From: Clostridia bacterium | Lineage (GTDB): Bacteria > Bacillota > Clostridia > Oscillospirales > Acutalibacteraceae | Length of the DNA stretch: 64,000 nt | NCBI GenBank assembly: GCA_017451425.1 | Contig: JAFSPP010000014.1 | Span: 1 to 64,000, forward strand | Direction: 5' to 3' | Part shown: piece by piece, positions 8,108 to 17,314 of the stretch | Numbering within the stretch: position 1 is the first letter of the stretch | Layout: every line of letters starts with the position of its first letter | The notes under the pieces: generated by a model | What the model was told of the DNA's origin: nothing | The model's database searches: none | What the model saw: only the letters and a program-made list of their open reading frames with translations | Translations under genes and position numbers: made by a program

Positions 8108-9070
8108 TCAGATGGAAATTTCGTGCGCTGTCCTGTAAACGTCTATGTCAAGCTGTTTGGTCATTGAAAGAGCCTTGTCGATGGGATAATCAACGATTGT
8201 GCCTGCGTGTTCCGCTACAATACAGCTTCTGTCGTCATAGCGGAGAACACGGGCCGCGTAGTTACCCATGCGGGATGCGAGAACCCTGTCTCTTACCGTC
8301 GGAGAGCCGCCGCGCTGAACGTGGCCGAGGATTGTGGCCCTGGTCTCAATGCCGGTCTTCTCCTGAATCTCCTTGGCCATCTCGGGAGCGTCTCCGCAGC
8401 CCTCGGCAAGAATAATTACGAAGTGGCGCTTGCCTGTGGCAACCGTGCGCTTCATTACGTCTATTACATCTTTTTCCATATCGTAGGGAATTTCGGGTAC
8501 GAGGATGATTGTCGCGCCTACCGCGATACCGGAATAGAGAGCGATGTAGCCTGCGTCCCTTCCCATTACCTCTATGACAGAGCAGCGGGAGTGAGACTCG
8601 GTCGTGTCACGGACCTTGTCGACCATCTCCATGACTGTGTTGGTCGCTGTGTCATAGCCTATTGTATTGTCTGTGCAGGCGATATCGTTATCGATTGTGC
8701 CGGGTATGCCGACACATACTATTCCCCTCTTTGAGAGGTCCTGGGCACCGCGGAAGGAACCGTCGCCGCCGATGATAACGAGGCCTTCAATGCCGAGTGC
8801 CTTGCACATCTCGGCGGCCTTTTCCTGACCGGCCTCGGTCTTGAAACCTTCGCTGCGCGCGGAGTGAAGAATTGTGCCGCCCCGGTTGATTATGTTGGAT
8901 ACCGAGCGGAGATTCATCTCCACGACGTCGCCTTTCATAAGGCCTTCGTAGCCGTTCTTGATTCCGAGAACATGCATATTGTTCTCAATTGCCGTACGTA
9001 CCACAGCACGGATTGCGGCATTCATGCCCGGGGCATCGCCGCCGCTTGTGAGTACTCCAATGGTTTTCAT
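8108..9070 (-). CDS. pfkA: ATP-dependent 6-phosphofructokinase
   Basis: 320 residues from ATG 9070, the normal bacterial PfkA length; an upstream in-frame start would add 18 untypical residues, and GGAGG lies ten bases before 9070. Phosphorylates fructose 6-phosphate in glycolysis. SGGDAPGMNAAIR forms the ATP site, GGDGS indicates ATP rather than pyrophosphate as donor (PPi enzymes usually have GGDDS), and GIPGTIDNDI carries the catalytic aspartates. Allosteric effector-site arginines appear conserved (RATILGHVQRGG). It follows dnaE, an arrangement common in Clostridia, but has its own promoter. Confidence 0.95.
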   Translation of the reverse strand: MKTIGVLTSGGDAPGMNAAIRAVVRTAIENNMHVLGIKNGYEGLMKGDVVEMNLRSVSNIINRGGTILHSARSEGFKTEAGQEKAAEMCKALGIEGLVIIGGDGSFRGAQDLSKRGIVCVGIPGTIDNDIACTDNTIGYDTATNTVMEMVDKVRDTTESHSRCSVIEVMGRDAGYIALYSGIAVGATIILVPEIPYDMEKDVIDVMKRTVATGKRHFVIILAEGCGDAPEMAKEIQEKTGIETRATILGHVQRGGSPTVRDRVLASRMGNYAARVLRYDDRSCIVAEHAGTIVDYPIDKALSMTKQLDIDVYRTAHEISI

Positions 9071-9114
9071 ATATCTTAAACCTCCATATCTGAAGCCAAT
9101 TTTCACCAAATAAC

Positions 9115-9143
9115 AGTATCGCATTATTCTGTATATATGTCAA
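9115..9143 (-). promoter_or_regulatory. Promoter of pfkA
   Basis: TTGACA (9138-9143), 17-base spacer, GATACT (9115-9120) on the minus strand; perfect -35 and a weaker -10. It lies about 45 bases upstream of the pfkA start. Confidence 0.6.
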
Positions 9144-9158
9144 TTAATTACACTATCT

Positions 9159-9184
9159 ATGGGTTTAGAAAAAAAGAAACCCAT
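9159..9184 (-). terminator. Probable terminator after dnaE
   Basis: Inverted repeat ATGGGTTT / AAACCCAT around a ten-base loop that is T-rich in the RNA. No long T-tract follows, so it may be partial. Confidence 0.45.
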
Positions 9185-9220
9185 TTCAAAAGTTTTTGTG
9201 CAACTTTTTTCATGGATTTC

Positions 9221-12200
9221 TTATTGAAGTACGACATTTTCATCGCCCAGAAGGGCTTTAAGTTCCGCCGTCAGGCCCTCTCCGGCCGCGGATGTGCCGT
9301 GCTGTTCATATTCTTTTGTGTCAAGGAAATAAAAATATACGGGTGTGTCGCCTGCGCCGTCGAACATCAGCATTTCCTCAGCCTGCGCCCTTCTCTCATC
9401 CCCGCTGTCCGCGAATCTGAGGAAGAGTCCTTTTTTCTTCTTCCTGCCCTGATTCTTCGAATAAGGGGTTATGCGTGTGACCTTCAGTGAAGGTTTTTCA
9501 TCCGCCGAGACGGAGAGGCGGGCATCGACGACGAAGACCCCGTTCTCGCGCAAGAGGCTTCCGACCTGCGCGTAGGTCTTCGGAAAGATTGTGAGCTCGA
9601 TGCCGCCGGTTACGTCCTCGGCGGTAGCCGTAGCCATGGTGGCGGAGGCCTTTGTAAGCTTCACATGAATTCCGGAAATCATACACAGCAGGACAACAGA
9701 GTCATTGTCCTTGTAGCGTGAGGTTCCGTCCTCCGTAGCGGCAAGGAGTTCACAGATTCTTGCGGAGCCGAGGCGTTTTGCCGCTTCGGTATACTCCTGC
9801 ATGGGGTGTCCGGAGATATAAAGACCGGTTGTCTCCTTCTCGTAAAGAAGTATGTCGGTCTTTGAAAACTCAGGCAGGTCGGGCGCGACCGGACCCGAGG
9901 TCTTTGCGGATGTCTCACTGCCGAGGTCGAAGAAGCCCATCTGGCCCTCGACATTGCGGCGCCTGTCACTGTCGAGCTCACCGATTATGTCGGGCAGAAG
10001 CGTAAGCATCTGGCGGCGGTTTAGTCCGAGACCGTCAAGAGCGCCGCATTTTATGAGCGCTTCAGCCGCCTTGCGGTTGAAAGTACGGCCGTGGACGCGC
10101 TTTAAGAACTCATAGAGCGAGGTGAAAGGTCCGCCGAGCTCGCGCTCGCGCACAATCTCGTCTATAAGTCCGCGTCCGAGGCCCTTCACTCCTAGCAGGC
10201 CGAAGACTATTTTGCCGTCCTCTATGGTGAAGTCCGCGAAGCTCCTGTTCACGTGCGGCGGCAGAACTTCAATGCCGATATTGTTACACTCGGCAATATA
10301 CTCGACAACCTTGTCCGTCCAGGAGAGGACACTCGTTATCTGCGAGGCCATGAATTCCGCCGGGAAGTGACATTTGAGATAGGCAGTCTGATAAGCGAGA
10401 TTTGCGTATGCAGCGGCATGTGATTTATTGAACGCGTAGGACGCGAAACTCACCATGTCTTCGAAAATTGACTCCGCAGTCTTCTTGTCTATGCCGTTTC
10501 CCGCGCATCCGGATACGAAGTTTTCACGCTCCTTCTGCATGACGTCGTGCTTTTTCTTTGAGACGGCGCGACGCATGATATCCGCGTGTCCCAACGAGTA
10601 TCCGGCGAGTTCACGGCAGATCTGCATTACCTGTTCCTGGTATACGATACAGCCGTAGGTCACGCCGAGTATGCCTTCAAGCTGAGGAGTCTTGTAGCGG
10701 ATATCCTCGGGATGATGTCTGTTGTGAATATAGGTCGGAATCGAGTCCATGGGGCCCGGCCTGTAGAGCGATGTAAGGGCTATGAGGTCCTCGACTGAGG
10801 TGGGCTTGAACTGCATCAGCACGTTCTTCAGTCCGCCTGACTCAAACTGGAATACACCTTCGGTGTCTCCCCTGCCGAACATCCTGAATGTCTCCTCATC
10901 GCTCTGGTCGATATCCCTCACGGAGAAGTCCGGGAATGTCTTTCTTATGAACTTTTCGCAGTTGTCGATGACCGTCAGGGTGCGAAGGCCGAGGAAGTCC
11001 ATCTTCAGAAGGCCCAGTTCCTCAAGCGTGGTCATGGGATACTGCGTAATGACGGAGTCGTCCTTCTTTGCCATCGGCACATAGGTATAAACCGGGTCGC
11101 GGGTGATTACAACACCCGCGGCATGTGTCGAGGTGTGCCTCGGCATACCCTCAATCCGCAGCGAATATTCTATGAGCTGTCTGATTTCGGGATCTGTCGC
11201 CGTCATCTCCTGTATCTCGGGGGTCAGGTCTATGGCCCTCTGAAGGTCATGGCCGAGGCGCCACGGTATGAGCTTTGTAATCCTGTCCACCTTGGCGTAG
11301 GGTATGTCAAGTACGCGGCCCACGTCCTTTACCGCGGCGCGCGCGGCAAGGGTTCCGAAGGTGACTATCTGAGCCACGTGGTCCGCCCCGTATTTTTCAA
11401 CGACATAGTCTATGACCTCTCCCCTGCGCTCATAGCAGAAGTCGATGTCAAAGTCCGGCATGGACACGCGCTCGGGATTTAAGAAACGCTCAAAGAGCAG
11501 GTTGTATTTCATCGGGTCAATGTCGGTAATGCCCACGCAGTACGCGACAATACTGCCCGCGCCGGAACCACGGCCGGGGCCTACGGGTATGCCCTTGGAC
11601 TTCGCGAAGCGGACGAAATCGTAGACTATGAGGTAGTAGTCGGTGTAACCCATGCTGTCAACCACACCGAGCTCATAGTCAAACCGCTTTCTGTACTCCG
11701 CGAGCGTCTCCTCGGGGAAGCCCTTATAGCGCTTATTGAAACCCGCCGTGGCGAGCGCGCGCAGATACTCCGCGTGGTCCCTTCCGTCGGGCACTTCAAA
11801 ATGAGGAAGTTTGATTACTCCGAACTCGAATTCCACATTGCAGCGTTCAGCTATGAGTCCGGTGTTGTCAATCGCCTCAGGCGCTTCCGGGAAGAGTTTT
11901 CTCATCTCCTCCTCGGACTTCACATAGAACTCGTCCGTGCGGAAGTCGAGGCCGGTGTCCTCTTCTATCGTATGGTTGGTGCCTATGCACACAAGTATTT
12001 TCTGAATTATCGCATCCTCTTTGCGGATATAGTGGCAGTCATTTGTTGCAACGAGCGGGATATTTGTCTCGTGCGCAAGCCTGATAAGGTCCGGAAGAAT
12101 TCTCTCCTGATCAGGAAGATGATGGTTCTGAATCTCTATGAAGAAATTCCCCTCGCCCATAATCTCCTTATACTCAAGAGCGAGGGCTTTTGCCTCCTCA

Positions 12201-12649
12201 TACTGACCGAAACGGAGCTTGGAAGGGATTTCACCCTGGAGGCACGCAGAGAGTGCTATAAGGCCCTTTGAGTGCTTTTTCAGCAGTTCCTTATCAATTC
12301 TCGGCTTGGAGTAGAAACCCTCAGTAAAGGAGTCAGAGACCATTTTAATGAGGTTTTCATAGCCCTCGTTGTTCTCACAAAGTAAAACCAGGTGATGACG
12401 GATCTTTGCAGCGGGAGTGGACTTATCGTGCATGTCATCGGCGATGTAGCACTCGCAGCCTATAATCGGCTTGATTCCCTTGGCCTTACATGCTTTGTAA
12501 AAGTCAACAGCCCCGTACATACCGCCGTGGTCCGTAATGGCCACGGAAGTCTGTCCGAGGTCGCTTATTCTCTGAACAAGCTCTTTTATTCTGCATGCGC
12601 CGTCCAGGAGACTGTATTCGGTATGTAAGTGCAAATGAGTGAAACTCAT
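9221..12649 (-). CDS. dnaE: DNA polymerase III alpha subunit (DnaE type)
   Basis: About 1142 residues. Replicative polymerase of the C family, DnaE form, not PolC (no internal exonuclease domain). The N-terminal PHP domain begins FTHLHLHTEYSLLDG. GPGRGSGAGSIVAY and PDFDIDFCYERRGEVIDY hold the palm aspartates; helix-hairpin-helix and an OB-fold near residues 985-1075 follow. The ATG at 12649 overlaps the whiA stop (ATGA) and gives the typical short DnaE N-terminus; a GTG nine bases earlier is possible. Order murB-whiA-dnaE-pfkA is a known clostridial pattern. The C-terminal tail after the OB-fold contains a low-complexity lysine run (KKKKG). Confidence 0.95.
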   Translation of the reverse strand: MSFTHLHLHTEYSLLDGACRIKELVQRISDLGQTSVAITDHGGMYGAVDFYKACKAKGIKPIIGCECYIADDMHDKSTPAAKIRHHLVLLCENNEGYENLIKMVSDSFTEGFYSKPRIDKELLKKHSKGLIALSACLQGEIPSKLRFGQYEEAKALALEYKEIMGEGNFFIEIQNHHLPDQERILPDLIRLAHETNIPLVATNDCHYIRKEDAIIQKILVCIGTNHTIEEDTGLDFRTDEFYVKSEEEMRKLFPEAPEAIDNTGLIAERCNVEFEFGVIKLPHFEVPDGRDHAEYLRALATAGFNKRYKGFPEETLAEYRKRFDYELGVVDSMGYTDYYLIVYDFVRFAKSKGIPVGPGRGSGAGSIVAYCVGITDIDPMKYNLLFERFLNPERVSMPDFDIDFCYERRGEVIDYVVEKYGADHVAQIVTFGTLAARAAVKDVGRVLDIPYAKVDRITKLIPWRLGHDLQRAIDLTPEIQEMTATDPEIRQLIEYSLRIEGMPRHTSTHAAGVVITRDPVYTYVPMAKKDDSVITQYPMTTLEELGLLKMDFLGLRTLTVIDNCEKFIRKTFPDFSVRDIDQSDEETFRMFGRGDTEGVFQFESGGLKNVLMQFKPTSVEDLIALTSLYRPGPMDSIPTYIHNRHHPEDIRYKTPQLEGILGVTYGCIVYQEQVMQICRELAGYSLGHADIMRRAVSKKKHDVMQKERENFVSGCAGNGIDKKTAESIFEDMVSFASYAFNKSHAAAYANLAYQTAYLKCHFPAEFMASQITSVLSWTDKVVEYIAECNNIGIEVLPPHVNRSFADFTIEDGKIVFGLLGVKGLGRGLIDEIVRERELGGPFTSLYEFLKRVHGRTFNRKAAEALIKCGALDGLGLNRRQMLTLLPDIIGELDSDRRRNVEGQMGFFDLGSETSAKTSGPVAPDLPEFSKTDILLYEKETTGLYISGHPMQEYTEAAKRLGSARICELLAATEDGTSRYKDNDSVVLLCMISGIHVKLTKASATMATATAEDVTGGIELTIFPKTYAQVGSLLRENGVFVVDARLSVSADEKPSLKVTRITPYSKNQGRKKKKGLFLRFADSGDERRAQAEEMLMFDGAGDTPVYFYFLDTKEYEQHGTSAAGEGLTAELKALLGDENVVLQ

Positions 12650-13611
12650 CCCTTCCACCCGAGTCCTTCCGCTGTTTCAAGTATCTTCTGAAGCCTGTGG
12701 TTTACGCCCGACTTCGAAATGGGTTCTTTTACATTGTCCGCAAGGTCGCCCAGCGTGAAGTCCTCATTCTCAAGACGGAGAATGGCAAGTTCACGCAGTT
12801 CATCGGGCAGGAATCCAAGCCCCTTCGCCTCCTCTATGAAACGGATGGCCTCTATCTGCCTGTACGCGGCGTCAAAGGCTCTTCCCGAGTTGGCGTTTTC
12901 AAAATTCATCTTGCGGTTGACGCGGTTGCGCATGTCCTTGTACATGCGCGTTCCCATGACCTCGAGCGCCGCGTCGGGAGCGCCCATGAAGGTTAGAATG
13001 TTCTCGATGCTCTCGCTGTCCTTGAAGTAGACTACGTGAACACCCTTCCTGAGAATATATTTCGGTTCAAACTCTCTTCTGCTCAGGTCAACCGTACCGT
13101 CCTCATCGGGAAGATGGATCTCGGTAATGAGCTTTAAGAGGTCGTCGCAGAGCACCTTATGAGCCATGACGAATTCCAGATGATAGTCCTTCTGCGGATC
13201 AGTAATGGTGCCGCATGAAAGGAAGGCGCCGCGAAGAAGCGCGGCCATACAGCACTCGTCCTCAATGTTGCTCCGGTACATCCTGCGGTTTACCTCCGCG
13301 CCCGTATGGCCGAAATATTCGAGCACCGCGGCGCGTTCCTCAGGCTTTTTAATGTCGACCCTGTACTTGCCCGAACTTGTCACGACGGGTTTATAAGAGG
13401 CGCCTGTTATATTGCCGGCATAGGCGGCAAAGAGTTTTGCCACCTGTTCATGCTCGGTCTTTATGCATATCTCGCGCGATGTAAAATCGCGGCAGAAAAG
13501 GAATATACCGTACATCTCGGCGTGAATACAGCACGGTTTCATGCCGCCCATCGCGCGGGCAAGTTCACTTTTCTCTATGAGTTCATCCTTTACGTCGGAC
13601 GCAAACGACAC
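12646..13611 (-). CDS. whiA: WhiA family DNA-binding protein
   Basis: 321 residues from GTG 13611. An in-frame GTG nine bases earlier lies within the GGGAGG ribosome site itself; starting at 13611 gives MSFASDVKDEL, the usual WhiA N-terminus, with eight-base spacing. The family combines a LAGLIDADG homing-endonuclease-like fold without endonuclease activity (C..GAFLSCGTITDP near residue 130) and a C-terminal helix-turn-helix (TLGDLADNV...SGVNHRLQKI). It affects sporulation in actinobacteria and cell division in Bacillus. The start lies 18 bases after murB and its stop overlaps dnaE. Confidence 0.93.
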   Translation of the reverse strand: MSFASDVKDELIEKSELARAMGGMKPCCIHAEMYGIFLFCRDFTSREICIKTEHEQVAKLFAAYAGNITGASYKPVVTSSGKYRVDIKKPEERAAVLEYFGHTGAEVNRRMYRSNIEDECCMAALLRGAFLSCGTITDPQKDYHLEFVMAHKVLCDDLLKLITEIHLPDEDGTVDLSRREFEPKYILRKGVHVVYFKDSESIENILTFMGAPDAALEVMGTRMYKDMRNRVNRKMNFENANSGRAFDAAYRQIEAIRFIEEAKGLGFLPDELRELAILRLENEDFTLGDLADNVKEPISKSGVNHRLQKILETAEGLGWKG

Positions 13612-13628
13612 TGTATTCACCTCCCGTG

Positions 13629-14528
13629 TCAGATAATCCTTACTTCAGGTTCAAGTTCCACACCCTTCTGTTCCCTTACGGTCTTCTGAATGTGTTCCAT
13701 GAGCTCGAGCACATCCTTCGATGTGGCTCCGCCGGTGTTGATTACAAAACCGGCATGTTTTTCCGATACCTGAGCGCCGCCTACGCTGTAGCCTTTGAGG
13801 CCGCACTCATCTATAAGGGCGGCAGCAAAATAGCCCTCCGGGCGCTTGAACGTGCTGCCTGCCGAAGGATATTCGAGCGGCTGCTTCGCCTTGCGGCGGC
13901 GCTGCACGTCATCCATATTGTTCTTTATACCCTCTGCGCTGTCCTGCTCAAGATGGAAGATTACGGACGTGATGATGAGGTCCGAATCCACATAGGCCGA
14001 ATGACGGTATGAGAAGTCGAGCTGTGAGCCCTGGAAAGAACCCTTCTCGCCGTCAAGGTCCATGTGATTGACAACCCAGATGACGTCCTTCATCTCTCCG
14101 CCGTAGGCGCCCGCATTCATGAATGCGGCTCCGCCCACCGTGCCGGGTATTCCGAAGGCAAACTCAAGACCGCCGAGTGAGTACTCGAGCGCAAATCTGC
14201 AGAGGTCGACGAGCTTTGCTCCCGCCTGTACCTTCACCAGGTCGTTTCCGGCATATTCTATCTTGGAGAATTCATTTCCCATGACTATGACTATGCCGTC
14301 GATGCCCTCGTCGCGCACGAGCACGTTCGAGCCGTTGCCGAGCACTATCGGCTTCACGCCTTCGGCCTTGCAGGCCTTCAGTATGGCCGACAGGGAATCG
14401 GTTGAGTCCGGCTCGACAAGAAGCCGTGCGGGACCTCCTATACGGAATGTCGTGAACTTCGACATATCGGCATTTTCGGTATATTTGCAGCCGCATTCGC
14501 GGCACGCGTTTATTACTTTCTCGTACAT
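13629..14528 (-). CDS. murB: UDP-N-acetylenolpyruvoylglucosamine reductase
   Basis: 299 residues. FAD enzyme reducing UDP-GlcNAc-enolpyruvate to UDP-MurNAc, the second committed step of peptidoglycan synthesis, in the cytoplasm. TFRIGGPARLLVEP and GNGSNVLVRDEGI bind FAD; GIPGTVGGAAFMNAGAYG is the family core; AGSTFKRPEG contains the catalytic serine, and a C-terminal ELEPEVRII matches family ends. GGTGG precedes the ATG. It lies between glcK (9-base gap) and whiA. In many relatives rapZ and yvcK stand between murB and whiA; they are absent here. Confidence 0.95.
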   Translation of the reverse strand: MYEKVINACRECGCKYTENADMSKFTTFRIGGPARLLVEPDSTDSLSAILKACKAEGVKPIVLGNGSNVLVRDEGIDGIVIVMGNEFSKIEYAGNDLVKVQAGAKLVDLCRFALEYSLGGLEFAFGIPGTVGGAAFMNAGAYGGEMKDVIWVVNHMDLDGEKGSFQGSQLDFSYRHSAYVDSDLIITSVIFHLEQDSAEGIKNNMDDVQRRRKAKQPLEYPSAGSTFKRPEGYFAAALIDECGLKGYSVGGAQVSEKHAGFVINTGGATSKDVLELMEHIQKTVREQKGVELEPEVRII

Positions 14529-14537
14529 AGTTCCACC

Positions 14538-15431
14538 TTAAAGATTGGCAGCGCCGATAAGTCCGGCATCGTTGCCTAAAGTTGCCGCGCGGATTACGGT
14601 CTGTACCGAGGCATTTTTGGTGTACCTCTTCTTCTCAACCTTCTCACGCAGAGGTTTTAAAATAAACTCTCCCTGCGCGGCGACTCCTCCGCCTATGCAT
14701 ATCATCTCAGGCTGGAAGATATTTATGAGGTTCGTGATTCCGTCCGCAAGATACTCGGTATAGTCATCTATAATCTCGAGTGCACGCAGGTTGTCGGCGT
14801 GCGCCAGGTCGAAGACATCCTTCGCTCCGGTGATGTCCGGGAACGCCTCCTTCGCGACGTTCACCAGGGCCGTAGCAGAGGCATACTGCTCAAAACAGCC
14901 TATACGGCCGCACTTGCAGGGAATACCCTCACGGTCAATTACCATATGACCTATCTCTCCGGCGGCACCGTTTACGCCTGTAAGGAGTTTGCCGCCGAGA
15001 ATAATGCCGCCGCCTACTCCCGTGCCGAGTGTCACGGCAATGAAATTGCGCGTGCCCTTTCCGCAGCCTGCAATCTGTTCGCCGAGGGCGGCGCAGTTCG
15101 CGTCATTGCCCACACGGCACACAAGACCCAGTCTCTCCTCCAGCATCTCACGAAGAGGGGTGTTCACAAAGCCCAAATTGGCATCGTTTTCAACCACGCC
15201 CTCCGCGTTCACCGCTCCGGGCGTACCTATGCCTACGACGGATATCTCATCCATGCGGACAAAGGCTTTGGATGCCACGCTCCGTACGAGCGCGGCAATA
15301 CTGTCCGCAATCTCGTCAGGCGTCTTCGGCAGTCCCGTCGGCACGCTTTCCTTTGCGACTATTTTATTGTCAAACCCGACGACAGCCGCTGCAATATTGG
15401 TGCCGCCGAGATCAATTCCGATTTTATACAT
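14538..15431 (-). CDS. glcK: ROK family glucokinase
   Basis: 297 residues. Phosphorylates glucose with ATP. GIDLGGTNIAAAVV is the phosphate-1 motif; the zinc-binding CKCGRIGCFEQYAS matches the ROK signature C-x-C-G-x2-G-C-x-E; EIGHMVID provides the glucose-binding Glu and His. It has no repressor helix-turn-helix at the N-terminus, which supports kinase over NagC-type regulator. Another sugar such as N-acetylmannosamine or fructose cannot be excluded. The GAGGTG ribosome site sits right at the foot of a large hairpin. Confidence 0.88.
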   Translation of the reverse strand: MYKIGIDLGGTNIAAAVVGFDNKIVAKESVPTGLPKTPDEIADSIAALVRSVASKAFVRMDEISVVGIGTPGAVNAEGVVENDANLGFVNTPLREMLEERLGLVCRVGNDANCAALGEQIAGCGKGTRNFIAVTLGTGVGGGIILGGKLLTGVNGAAGEIGHMVIDREGIPCKCGRIGCFEQYASATALVNVAKEAFPDITGAKDVFDLAHADNLRALEIIDDYTEYLADGITNLINIFQPEMICIGGGVAAQGEFILKPLREKVEKKRYTKNASVQTVIRAATLGNDAGLIGAANL

Positions 15432-15443
15432 TTTTTCACCTCA

Positions 15444-15473
15444 AAAGTGGGTATGCGAGCGCATACCCACTTT
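15444..15473 (-). terminator. 13-bp hairpin between transketolase operon and glcK
   Basis: Perfect inverted repeat AAAGTGGGTATGC / GCATACCCACTTT with a four-base loop. On the minus strand it is followed by only TTTTG and then the glcK ribosome site, so it may terminate the operon upstream, or act as a processing or stabilising hairpin. Confidence 0.6.
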
Positions 15474-15482
15474 CAGTTTTAG

Positions 15483-16283
15483 TTACATGGCGAGTTCCTG
15501 AATATAGAACATGTATTCAGAGAGCTGTACGCCGAATTCGGGGCCGCCCTTCATGATAAGCTGACGGTTTGCAGTCATCTTGAACATGTCGCCCTTGCCC
15601 ATGAGAATCATAAGCGCGGATACGGGGCAGTCAAACGCCATTGTAAAGAACGGGTCAGATCTCGGATAAAGTCCCTTACCCGCCTTTGACTGACCGTTAC
15701 CTACATGGAGATAAGCGGCGAGGTCGGGATAACCGATAACCTCGAACTGATAGCAGCGGTCGGGTGATTTCTTAACCCACTCCGCAACTTTCGGATTGCC
15801 CATCTTGTTGAGGGCTGAAATACCGGTTGAAAGAAGATAGAAGAAGCACTTTATGGTGAGAAGCTGTGTCTTCTCATCCTCTGGAATCTCAGTCGCCGTA
15901 AGGACTGATGACATCTTGAGGAGAACCATCATAAAGAGAGCAAACTTCGGAAGGCTTCTTATTTTGAAGAAAGGAAGCTGTGAGAAATCGCCCTTCATGA
16001 AGGCATTCATCTTCTCCATTGAGGAGAAAGCGAGTTCGCCGGAGATTCTCTTCCTGCCGGTGTAGACACCCTGGTGAACTTCCCATACACCGTCTTCAAC
16101 TATGAAGTGTACGGCTTCCTTGCCCTTGCCGCCTGTCTTGGCGGAAACCTGATAAACCGCGTTTATCCTGAGCAGTGTGTAGAGTTTGTTGATAAGCGGA
16201 TCATCGGTTGCTATTACTTTCATGAGAGGTAAAGCACCTGCCATGAAAACTTTGTTTATATAACGAGTTTCATCGTTTGGCAT
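15483..16283 (-). CDS. SCP2-like (sterol carrier protein 2 fold) protein A
   Basis: 266 residues, no signal peptide. I assign it to the SCP2 lipid-binding fold from two similar halves: AVHFIVEDGVWEV followed by FSSMEKMNAFMKGDFSQLP, and a C-terminal FDCPVSALMILMGKGDMFK plus LIMKGGPEFGVQLSEYM, which resembles the SCP2 pattern of a hydrophobic strand, a G-K/D-containing helix and a final G-D/P-E-x-A-x-x-L. A hydrophobic helix lies near residues 125-160. SCP2 proteins bind acyl chains or other hydrophobic ligands. It is the last gene of the transketolase/aminotransferase operon (17-base gap). GGGGAGG precedes the ATG. Assignment is by pattern only. Confidence 0.6.
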   Translation of the reverse strand: MPNDETRYINKVFMAGALPLMKVIATDDPLINKLYTLLRINAVYQVSAKTGGKGKEAVHFIVEDGVWEVHQGVYTGRKRISGELAFSSMEKMNAFMKGDFSQLPFFKIRSLPKFALFMMVLLKMSSVLTATEIPEDEKTQLLTIKCFFYLLSTGISALNKMGNPKVAEWVKKSPDRCYQFEVIGYPDLAAYLHVGNGQSKAGKGLYPRSDPFFTMAFDCPVSALMILMGKGDMFKMTANRQLIMKGGPEFGVQLSEYMFYIQELAM

Positions 16284-16300
16284 AATTCTTTCCTCCCCTA

Positions 16301-17314
16301 TTAATACTCATCTTCCCAGTTGTCCCTGCCGCCGAGCTTGACACCGAGCAGATCGGCTGCGGCTGCTGCCACGCCGTTTGCATCAATGCCGGCTATTGTG
16401 AGGAGGTCCTCCTGGAGTCCTATTGTCGAGAAGCTGTTGTCATGACCGAGCATCTTGAACTTGCAGGGTCTGCCGTATTCGGCAATGACTTCAGCGACGG
16501 CTGAGCCGAGGCCGCCCTGAAGGACATGGTCCTCAACGGTAACAATACAGCCTGTCTCGTCAATCGCACGGATGATAGCCTCTTTGTCTATAGGCTTGAG
16601 TGTGTGCATGTTGAGTACGCGTGCATGGATATCACAGTCATACTCGAGCATGTTTGCGGCCTGAAGTGCCTGATAAACACCTGCACCGATACCTATGAAC
16701 GTGGCATCTCTGCCCTTCTTGAGTTCATCGGCCTTGTCCCATACGAAGTTTACGGAATCCGGTCCGCCGCCGTAAACGACTGCGTCAAATCCGCGGTTGA
16801 TACGGATGTAAACGGGACCCGGGATATCGTAGGATGCCAGAACGAGTTTGTATGCTTCTGCACCGTCTGCGGGACACATGACAGTCATGTTCGGAAGAGA
16901 ACGTGCAACTGCAAGGTCGATAATCGCATGGTGCGTGGAGCCTGCCTGTCCGAAGGATGTGCCCGCATGTGATGCAAGAATCTTTACGGGTACATTCTGG
17001 TAGCAGATATCCGTGTGAATCTGATCAAGGGAACGTGCGGCTGCAAAAATCGAGAAGGTCGATGCATAAGGCACGAATCCGTTCTTTGCGAGACCCGCGG
17101 CAATACCGAACATGTTCTGCTCGGCTATACCCACGTTTATGAGTCTCTCGGGGAAAGCCTTTACGAACGGTGCTATTTTGGTGGACTTTGCAAGGTCCGC
17201 CGTGAGAGCAATAACGTCAGCATGCTTTTCGCCGAGGTCGTGAAGTGCTTTACCGTAGTATTCAGCAGTAGTGAGCTGTTCAGCCTCAATACTGGTATAC
17301 GCCATTCCGCCCAT
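16301..17314 (-). CDS. Transketolase-like protein, C-terminal subunit
   Basis: 337 residues. Equivalent to the pyrimidine-binding and C-terminal domains of transketolase or DXP synthase: GIAEQNMFGIAAGLAKNG has the conserved Glu that activates thiamine diphosphate, LASHAGTSFGQAGSTHH follows, and PADGAEAYKL starts the C-terminal domain. Together with the next gene upstream it forms one complete two-subunit enzyme. The ATG overlaps the TAA of that gene by one base (TAATG), so translation is coupled, with GGAGGG upstream. Split transketolases occur in sugar and sugar-derivative pathways; the substrate here is not evident from the sequence. Confidence 0.88.
   Translation of the reverse strand: MGGMAYTSIEAEQLTTAEYYGKALHDLGEKHADVIALTADLAKSTKIAPFVKAFPERLINVGIAEQNMFGIAAGLAKNGFVPYASTFSIFAAARSLDQIHTDICYQNVPVKILASHAGTSFGQAGSTHHAIIDLAVARSLPNMTVMCPADGAEAYKLVLASYDIPGPVYIRINRGFDAVVYGGGPDSVNFVWDKADELKKGRDATFIGIGAGVYQALQAANMLEYDCDIHARVLNMHTLKPIDKEAIIRAIDETGCIVTVEDHVLQGGLGSAVAEVIAEYGRPCKFKMLGHDNSFSTIGLQEDLLTIAGIDANGVAAAAADLLGVKLGGRDNWEDEY

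Noticed and set aside
8108-9124. Longer pfkA start (extra 18 residues)
   Set aside because: The extension lacks family similarity and passes through the promoter and ribosome site; ATG 9070 fits better.
14799-15482. Plus-strand open frame opposite glcK
   Set aside because: Antisense to complete ROK motifs; runs through the hairpin.
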